Assembly: GCF_037975245.1 (NCBI RefSeq)
Contig: NC_092568.1
Span: forward strand, 21,664,501 to 21,728,500
DNA from: Apostichopus japonicus
Taxonomy: Eukaryota; Echinodermata; Holothuroidea; Aspidochirotida; Stichopodidae
Reading direction: 5' to 3'
Length of the DNA: 64,000 bases
Shown here: piece after piece, positions 57,201 through 64,000 of the stretch
How positions within the stretch are numbered: position 1 is the stretch's first letter
How the letters are laid out: each line of letters starts with the position of its first letter
Made by a program: the position numbers and the translations under genes
Notes under the pieces: model-generated
Database searches by the model: none
What the model saw: the letters and a program-made list of their open reading frames with translations, nothing else
What the model was told of the DNA's origin: nothing

Positions 57201-58674
57201 TCATAGATTGTCTCCACTCATTAACATTTTCTCATCAAAACAATGATTCAAAGATTACGAACCCCTCTTCGTTGTCAAAAGGTATACGTACTGTATGTGA
57301 AAAGGCCTAACGTTATGATATTGGAGTACACACACATGATAGCCTGTACCGCAAAAAAACTTCACTATCTCTATACAGGGGAAAGTAAGTTGCAAGTAAT
57401 TGTTGTTAAACAACATACTCCGTGTTCACTGAGCACTACAGGTGCAAGAATTTTCACAGACAATGGATGGGGACTTATATCCAATCAAATCACGTGAATT
57501 TTGGAAAAGCATTGTTGTCTATATTTAGCATGAAAATCTCCGTAATGGGGTGTTGTTAACCCTGTACCTTGCGGTTGATTGTTATGATATATTTATTTTC
57601 AAACAAATTCAATGATCTGTTGGAGTAGGAGAACTTTTGCTTCTTGTAAGAAGTTGTGGTTTTTGAAAAGAAATAATGTTCATTCCAAAATGTGTTTTGA
57701 CAGTTTTGTTATGTTTTTCGTTGACCTAGTTGTGAGTGTGTATACTTGGGGTTTGTTTCTCAAAAAAAAGTTTGCGTCCGCCAGACGCAAGCAATTTGAA
57801 GAGTTTGCGCCCCTGGCCAAAACATTGCGTCCCGGACGCAGAATCCTGCGTTCGTAACAATGCTGCATTATTTGGTTTTCTAGCAGATATGGGGCTAATA
57901 CAAAATGAATTTAATTGTCACCTGTATAGGAACATTTGCATCATTATATTAGCTTGGATGCCAGCAAGCAAGAGGCTTTCATACATGAAAGAACCTTTTT
58001 AAAAATAATAACGATTGTAAATTAGAAGCAGTCTACCATTAGTGATATGTACAAAATGACTATGAGCAACAGAAGGACACATACAGTATAAGACACACAC
58101 ATATGCACACTCTGATAGGTAAGGGGCAATATATGTTAGCAAAAACTAGCAACTTTTAATAGCTACTGCTATTAAACAGGGCTGCTAAGAAGTATTACAA
58201 ATATTACAGGACTTCTTGTTTGGCATTTCACCTCTTACAATAGGAGGAAAGATACATTTGATACAAATTGTGTCATCAGTTTCTTTAGTTACGGCATCAC
58301 CAATATCTAATATAGCCTCTTATTATTTTAATTTTATTTCTCATGCCTTAAATCACTGATGTGGGTTATTAAATTAAATTAAGCGAGCACTCTCTCCCAC
58401 AAGATTTACCTAGAGGTCTCTCCAACTCACCTGTCTAGATTGTAAAGACTTTATCGCAGAGAAGAACTCTGTAGTTCTGTCCCGACAGGTCATCTCTGTT
58501 GGAATGGGACCTGTAACTGGACCCGTATGTGTGACAGTCCAACCTCCAAACCCCTGCTGTGTACCACCGAAAAACTCACTATCAACAGAGGTATGGCGTC
58601 TTCTTGTTGTCATTGGGGCTTAGCACTGCCAAGCATATCAGGCCAAACTTGCAAAGAATGACAGAAAGGATGAC
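51099..58674 (-). CDS. STX5: Syntaxin-5 (Golgi/ER Qa-SNARE), complete, eight coding exons
   Basis: Syntaxin-5 is the Qa-SNARE that fuses ER-derived and intra-Golgi vesicles. Eight coding exons (183, 74, 56, 113, 129, 88, 226 and 160 nt) join in phase to 1,029 nt, 342 aa, close to the usual 300-355. Recognised by MTCRDRTTEFF, RIGQDLSNTFAKLEKL, GHLQTHSNTVV, LQSKLANMSNDFKNVLEVRT, the SNARE motif (about 250-313) with the ionic-layer Gln at 284, and a C-terminal anchor at 322-341 after FQSVTSNRW. An N-terminal RRR (residues 4-6) and an internal Met41 correspond to the long and short isoforms known in mammals. The ATG exon has an acceptor at 58,675-58,676, so a non-coding first exon probably lies upstream. 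It is head to head with MTR. Confidence 0.95.
51810..52035 (-). CDS. STX5: STX5 exon 7 (SNARE motif, first part)
   Basis: 226-nt exon encoding SLLSQDVAVDM, a His/Gln-rich linker, then SIESTIVELSGIFQQLAHMV and KEQEEQVQ. Includes the central-layer Gln. Confidence 0.94.
53225..53312 (-). CDS. STX5: STX5 exon 6 (linker)
   Basis: 88-nt exon encoding NLKEQKDRRDHFSQG and a Pro/Ala-rich linker between the N-terminal helices and the SNARE motif. The intron before it contains the G-rich repeat. Confidence 0.88.
53386..53482. repeat. G-rich repeat, G-quadruplex candidate, STX5 intron 5
   Basis: About 97 bp of GGGTGGGGTTGGGTGGGGTT-type sequence on the plus strand, the template side for STX5. More than eight runs of three or more G with short loops. 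Confidence 0.9.
53706..53834 (-). CDS. STX5: STX5 exon 5
   Basis: 129-nt exon, phase 0 both ends, from FVKQRRSQNG through NDFKNVLEVRTQ. The acceptor is ccaccag. The open frame continues upstream in another reading, but family alignment fixes the start at FVK. Confidence 0.93.
54300..54606 (-). repeat. Degenerate tandem repeats containing STX5 exon 4 fragments
   Basis: The 3' half of exon 4 and its donor (antisense ACATCTTGTAGTTGAGCTAT) recurs at 54,486-54,537 and in weaker form at 54,321-54,372, separated by shared GACATGAGAGCTACTTTGAG text. The better copy has one inserted base, which creates an early stop, so it is not a usable exon. Confidence 0.75.
54608..54720 (-). CDS. STX5: STX5 exon 4
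   Basis: 113-nt exon encoding AKRKSLFDDKSVEIQELTYI and INSLNKQIAQLQD. Fragments of its 3' half recur in the following intron at about 54,486 and, more weakly, 54,321. Confidence 0.92.
55611..55666 (-). CDS. STX5: STX5 exon 3
   Basis: 56-nt exon encoding RIGQDLSNTFAKLEKLTL, a highly conserved segment of the regulatory N-terminal helices. Confidence 0.92.
56045..56118 (-). CDS. STX5: STX5 exon 2
   Basis: 74-nt exon encoding GNGVITNHKRNG through EFMQIA. Phase 0 in, 2 out. Acceptor ttttcag, donor gtaagt. Confidence 0.88.
56396..57853. mobile_element. Candidate foldback element in STX5 intron 1
   Basis: Both ends are clusters of TTGCGTCC and its complement (TTTGCGTCCCAGGGACGCAA at the left; TTGCGTCCCGGACGCA near the right), each self-complementary and also mutually complementary. 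About 1.3 kb lies between, without a recognisable gene. The exact ends and any target duplication are unclear. Confidence 0.5.
58431..58674 (-). CDS. STX5: STX5 coding exon 1 (ATG at 58,613; 5' UTR above it)
   Basis: Coding part is 183 nt from the ATG at 58,611-58,613, encoding residues 1-61 up to SLQSRQ and a gtgagt donor. The 61 bases above are 5' UTR bounded by a tttttcag acceptor. A second in-frame ATG (codon 41) starts MTCRDRTTEFF, the position where the short mammalian isoform starts. Confidence 0.9.
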
Positions 58675-60510
58675 CTGAAAAATAATTAAAGAGTTTTGTA
58701 GGTGATTACTTGGAGAAATACTGAACATACAGAAATGATTTTTATTTTCATCGGTGCACTGACTTATATTATATTTATTTTATATTTTTAATTCATATGA
58801 TATATTGAAAATGTTGGTACAATTTATGAAAGGAAAAAAAAAGAGTGAAATTAGCATGAGGAGAAAATGTTCAAGGAATACAAAGCCTAGGCTAAACAAC
58901 ATATTGATACTCCTGTGCTTGAAAACTTTAATTTCATCCTCTTGACATATCATAACCTTATGGATACTTACACAAATCACTGTGTGCAGTATAACATCAA
59001 ACAACAACAATTATTTCAAAACTTCCTATCTCATATAAAAATAAACGATGAGGATGAGATCAAGGAGTTTCTGTTTACTTGCTCTGTATTACATATACTT
59101 TTACACCTCAGAATTGCATTGAGTTACTATATTTTAAGGTCAAGTCATTGCAAGTGATCTCTAACACATCACTATTTAGCCTAGGCGGCCTATGTTTGTG
59201 TGTAATGCAGTAATGATAAAGTTGTGAAGTTGTGGAAGAGTAGAAACGTCACTCCGGCAAAGCCTATCACTGAATTTGTGCCAATCGGTTTTGGTGACTG
59301 CTGCATGTAGATACTTGAGTAGGTTCATATGATAAATGCTTATTAAACCCCTTATCTTATTGCCTTTTGATGAGTTGGAACTTGCAATTTTTGTGATTGT
59401 GTCTAATTAATGACATTTGGGTAATTAATGAAAATTGTTGGCGGGAGCTTTGTTCAGTGGATAAAATTTACCTAAAACTTTCATTCCCATGGCCTTGGGC
59501 ATATCTAGTGCCATCACTAATATTAGAGGGAGTGACTCTACTGTAAGTGTAATGTTAGGCCAGGGCAGTAGTGTCATTGTATCAGTGTAACATGTTTGGC
59601 CTAGTTAACTTACACTGGCATGAATGATCCAATGATTGGTGTTTACTTTCATTATGACTGAGTGTATATAATTTATATTACTTTTACTTTTCCTCATAAG
59701 ATAGAATAAAGTGGGCCTAATATGTTAGCGATACATTTAAGTTTACAAAGCTAGCTTATTAAAATGTATCCAAATGTTTGCTTTGGCTAAGCTAGTCCTA
59801 AAGTTTGTAAGCCTAGGCTACATAGCCTATTTGAAATAGATCGGTCACTGAGTAAAGTTAAACTGAACGTGAAAGCAACGGAATTAAAGAACGCTTAAAC
59901 TTTAGAAACAGAAATGGACAAAAATTTCTTAAGACCAACCCGGTTCTTTTAATAACAGTGATTGTGTGCTTCGGACTTTCGAAAGGACTTGCGCCGGTTG
60001 TTAACAGATTGTTACAAGTTATGATGCACGTATTTTGCCATTCACAGCCTACGTTACACACGATATATATAGGCCTGTGGTCATAATATCTGAAAGTGTC
60101 TACGTTAACGTTGGTTTCTACATCACAAGTTCCGGTATCGTCAACGTAGGCAGCGAGTTGACAATTTGCATTCTGGGATTTAAAAAAAAAAACAAGTTGC
60201 AATATGAATATGCAGTTTAAAAATACATATGCAATATGTCAAAGTTTACACGCGTGAAGGAACGTAACTGGAAGACTGGGAAGACTGGGATTTTCCTTCA
60301 AAAGCAATTTTCACTACCAGAACGGTCTCTTTTGACAGTTGGCAACACGGCAGCAAAGACATTACAAGCTAATAGACGCGCATGCAAGTATCACTATCAC
60401 GTCGGTTGTTGTCAGTGGTGAATTTTGCACGTCCTAAAAACAAAAGTTTCATTTTCCCAGTTGAATCAACCGGTTTTTGTCGTTCGTTTGTAACCAAACG
60501 GAAAGGCACG
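58675..60510. promoter_or_regulatory. STX5-MTR intergenic interval, candidate bidirectional promoter
   Basis: The two genes are divergent with about 1.8 kb between coding exons. CpG dinucleotides are more common around 59,860-60,560 than in the surrounding AT-rich DNA, suggesting that the shared start region lies there. A non-coding first STX5 exon is expected in this interval. No open frame here looks like a gene. Confidence 0.4.
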
Positions 60511-60559
60511 ATGCCACCTATACCTGCAGCTGTAGATGTGGACACAAGGCAACCGTCTG
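60511..60559 (+). CDS. MTR: MTR exon 1 (coding part)
   Basis: ATG to the donor gtaaat, 49 nt, leaving one base (G) that joins CT of exon 2 to make Ala. An in-frame upstream ATG at 60,382 could add 43 basic residues. The conserved enzyme needs only the downstream start. Confidence 0.75.
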
Positions 60560-63500
60560 GTAAATTTTTCAGTCTTTTTCTGGGTGAAATCTTCATATGT
60601 TGTGATTACGCAACTCCTCTAACTAGGCCTAAACGTTGATTCCGGCCAAGTATAACATTACTAGTGCTAGCCTAGCCTACAAATACTACAACAGTTCCAA
60701 GAGTTATATATTACTAAGTTCGAACAAAGGCCGATTGTAACTAGAACACCAACATTCAACCTCAGTCAGTCAGTCAGTGGGAGGTTTCAATCACAACCAT
60801 AGGTAGGTTTACCACCCCATCCAGAGTCTTTGACTTAACTGAAACTAATGAGTTACATTGCCAGATAGTTATCATCATATGTTAGGGCAAGTAGTCACCT
60901 TCAATGCAAAAGTTGCATGAGAACATCAAGGCAAACTTCTTTGACTAGGCCTAGTATAACAAGTTCTTTGACTAGTATAACAAGAATAAAAAGCATGGCT
61001 GTCTTGCAAAATATTTACAAGAACTACTTAATCAAAATTTAATGCTGTCCAGACACATTAGACAAATCAGTTTTTTCATTTAAAGAAAAGTTATAATCAT
61101 TCCCAGATCAGTCAGTGATTGCAAATTTACAGTGATGTTGAGACCTTTTGAACTCAGGTCTATGTGGCCTGTTTAGCAATTTTATTACGACTTGTTTGAC
61201 ATTTAACAGTTCAAATTTCTTCTAGTAGTGGGCTACCCAGCAAAAAATGTACCCTAATTTTACCGCGGTAAACTATGGTAAATGTGTGGTAAATAGGGTA
61301 AATGTGTGGTAAAATTGTGGTAAAATCAACCGCGGTACATTTACCGCAGTTTTACCATGGTATTACCGCGGTAAAAGTGCGGTACATTTACCGCGGTAAA
61401 TTTACCGCAGTTTTACCATGATATTACCGCGGTATAAGTAGGGTAAAAGTGCGGTACATTTACCGCGGTAAATTTACCGCAGTTTTACCATGATACTACC
61501 GCGGTATAAGTAGGGTAAAAGTGCGGTACATTTACTACGGTACATTTACCGCAGTTTTACCATGGTATTACCGCGGTAAAAGTGCGGTACATTTACCGCG
61601 GTAAATTTACCGCAGTTTTACCATGATATTACCGCGGTATAAGTAGGGTAAAAGTGCGGTACATTTACCGCGGTAAATTTACCGCAGTTTTACCATGATA
61701 CTACCGCGGTATAAGTAGGGTAAAAGTGCGGTACATTTACTACGGTAAATTTACCGCAGTTTTACCATGGTTTTACCGCGGTAAAAGTGTGGTACATTTA
61801 CTACGGTAAATTTACCACAATTTTACCATGGTATTACCGCGGTAAAAGTAGGGTAAAAGTGTGGTTCATTTACTGCGGTAAATTAACCGCAGTTTTACCA
61901 TGATATAACCGCGGTATAAGTAGGGTAAAAGTGCGGTACATTTACTACGGTAAATTAACCACAGTTTTACTATGGTATTACCGCGGTAAAAGTAGGGTAA
62001 AAGTGTGGTACATTTACTACGGTAAATTTACCATAGTTTTACCATGATATTACTGTAGTAAAAGTAGGGTAAGTTTATATGGTACATAAACTACATATGT
62101 GAAATTCCTACAATTGTGCCATGATTAACCACAGTAAAAATAGGGTAAAACTATACGGTGCAATTATACTATGGTAAATTTACCATAATTGTACCACAGT
62201 AGAACATATATGGGTCACACTATGAAACATGATGGTACATTTACAGCAATTTTTCCATGATTTTGTCCCATATTTTTGCAATACTGATATGACAAACCTT
62301 TTGTTCTACTCATATCTTAATGTTGGCAATATAAATTACCTGTGGATATGAGTTGAATAAAGAAGAGAGACAAACTGCTATTCTTATATGTTATAGTATG
62401 CATCTCTTTTCCTAAAAAAAATAAGCAGAGGATAGATACATAGAGAATTCCTTCATGGAATCCCTGATGTATTTGAGAGGAGACAACAATTAATTCTTTT
62501 TTCATTATTAGGGAGAACCTAAAAGCCTTTAAAATGAAAAAAGAACTATATAAACTAGCACACATAAGGCATAGGTTCTGTGCCTCAACACTGTGGCACA
62601 CAAAAATTGACCAATCAGTGTCCTCAGATTTGGGTATTCTCTGTCAGGTCCAATAAATGACTACAAGTCTATGTAATTATGTTCAGAGTACTCTTTCCAT
62701 TTAAAACAAGTCTTTGAGGACAATAAGAGATCAAAAGTCCAATCTGGACTACCAATCAAGTCAAAAGAAGAGAGTCAGGAATCATACCAGCTAGGGTAAA
62801 TGAAATTCAACAAAGCTTTCTCATGTGTGAAACCTCCATGGATTTGATGAATTAAAAATTGATGCATTCTACAACTGAGGACTTATATGTCAGGCATACA
62901 ACCATTACAATAAGGGTAACGGCATATAGCCAAATCATAATACAGTACACTGATGGGTGAAATTCAAAGGAATATATGGTGTACATGCTAATTGAGATAA
63001 GGACAAAATCATGCTCAATGTAAGGTAAAACTGTCCTGCAATTAGTGTAAAATCATGGTAAAACTAAAGTAAAAGCGTAGTAAATCTACGGTAAAATTGG
63101 GGTAAAATGTGGTAAAAGTTTGGTAAATTGAGGTAAACCTAAGGTAAAAGCGTGGTAAATCTAAGGTAAAATTGGGGTAAAAGTACGGTAAACTGTGGTA
63201 AAAGCGTGGTAAATATACGGTAAAATTGGGGTAAAAGAACGGTAAAACTGTGGTAAATTTGGGGTAAAAGCGTAGTAAAAGTGTAGTAAAAGCGCGGTAA
63301 AAGTATGGTAACACCGTGGTAAATTGCGGTAAAATTGGGGTAAAAGTGAGGTAAAACCATGGTAAATTTGTGGTAATTTACTGCGGTAAACCGCGGTTTA
63401 CCGCGTCCATAGGGCCAAAACACCGCGGTAATGTACAACAAATTTACCGCGTTTTTACCCCGGTTTTACCGGGGTAAAAGTGTGGTATGTTACCGCGGTA

Positions 63501-63813
63501 AATTTGAGGTAAATTTTTTCCTGGGTACACCTGTGTTCTACTACTTACAGAGATAAACCATCACCACTTGTTGATCACCACTTGTTGATGAAATCTCAAT
63601 TATTTCTCACCAGCTCTTGAGGTTACACTCGATAAAATTCTCCAAGAGAGAATCATGATATTTGATGGAGGCATGGGAACAATGATTCAAGAACAAAAGT
63701 TTGAAGAAAATGACTTCAGAGGCAGTGAATTCTTGAACCATTCTAAGAATCTGCAGGGAAACAATGACCTTTTATGTATAACTCAACCCGAGACAATCTA
63801 CAATATACACAAG
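60511..63813 (+). CDS. MTR: Methionine synthase, exons 1-2 (5' end of gene)
   Basis: Cobalamin-dependent methionine synthase moves a methyl group from 5-methyltetrahydrofolate to homocysteine in the cytosol. Exon 1 gives 16 codons (MPPIPAAVDVDTRQPS) plus one base. A 3,054-bp intron follows, and exon 2 restores frame to give LEVTLDKILQERIMIFDGGM, GTMIQ, NDFRGSEF, LQGNNDLLCITQPE and IYNIHK. This is the start of the homocysteine-binding domain; the zinc-binding cysteines are in later exons outside the window. Residues 1-70 only are present. The intron is mostly filled by a DNA transposon. Confidence 0.92.
61236..63525. mobile_element. MTR: 2,290-bp TA-flanked element with arrays of a 14-bp palindrome, in MTR intron 1
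   Basis: Ends are inverted repeats (CCCAGCAAAAAATGTACC and CCCAGGAAAAAATTTACC) directly bounded by TA on both sides, the target of Tc1/mariner-type transposons. The left arm (61,240-62,270) is a tandem array built on TTTACCGCGGTAAA with a period of about 72 bp and some 61-bp units. The right arm (63,020-63,525) has looser GGTAAA repeats. The middle, about 750 bp, looks unique. No transposase is seen. Confidence 0.75.
63614..63813 (+). CDS. MTR: MTR exon 2
   Basis: 200-nt exon between a tttctcaccag acceptor and a gtaatt donor, ending in phase 0 after IHK, where human MTR continues with the barrel domain. Encodes the conserved DGGMGTMIQ motif. Confidence 0.93.
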
Positions 63814-64000
63814 GTAATTGTGCTCTTTGGTTTCCATGACAATCATGGTGTGGGTATTGTGTGGTTGTGCATTTGTGTGTTGATAAGTTTATGTGGCTCA
63901 CACCTTGCTTGTAGCAAACAGCTAGTAACATGTATCTTGTTTTACTGAATTCTCTACAATTTAATTCATTTTGTATACAAGTAATTGATTCTGAATAGCT

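Overview
This is animal nuclear DNA, not bacterial: AT-rich, with split genes bounded by GT-AG introns, long (TA)n microsatellites, LINE and SINE fragments and small DNA transposons. The gene content and the frequent AGGCCTA-type words suggest a marine deuterostome, possibly an echinoderm such as a sea cucumber; that placement is an impression, not a proof. The long open frames are mostly not genes. The real exons were found by matching splice sites, phases and protein families.

Left three quarters (about 1-46,100, all on the minus strand): a cluster of three related single-pass receptors built as signal peptide, EMI domain, about six EGF-like modules, transmembrane helix and tyrosine-rich tail. 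This is a short version of the Draper/CED-1/MEGF10/PEAR1 plan used for engulfment. In transcription order they are receptor C (9 exons, 501 aa), a broken first-exon relic near 28.9 kb, receptor B (9 exons, 493 aa), and receptor A (6 exons in the window, the rest past the left edge). A and B are a recent tandem duplication in which introns still align. B has a textbook-spaced ITAM and an NPxY motif. C has an extended ITAM-like tail and an acidic/serine-rich stalk. The last exon of B is partly duplicated inside a 47-bp minisatellite, so an alternative, ITAM-less tail can be spliced.

Right quarter: about 51.1-58.7 kb (minus) is a complete eight-exon syntaxin-5 gene (342 aa), the Golgi/ER Qa-SNARE. 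Head to head with it on the plus strand, exons 1 and 2 of methionine synthase (MTR) run from 60.5 kb to the window end. About 1.8 kb lies between the two genes and may serve both as promoter.

Mobile DNA explains most of the remainder: a 1,758-bp element with TTAA target duplication in receptor B whose empty site is preserved in receptor A; a 2,290-bp TA-flanked element in the first MTR intron made largely of arrays around a 14-bp palindrome; a 917-bp hAT-like MITE in receptor C; LINE reverse-transcriptase fragments at 5.5, 22.6 and 27.3 kb; tRNA-derived SINEs at 28.5 and 45 kb; and a foldback element in syntaxin-5 intron 1. The strongest new biology is the receptor cluster with its ITAM-type tails and the minisatellite-linked tail-exon duplication.
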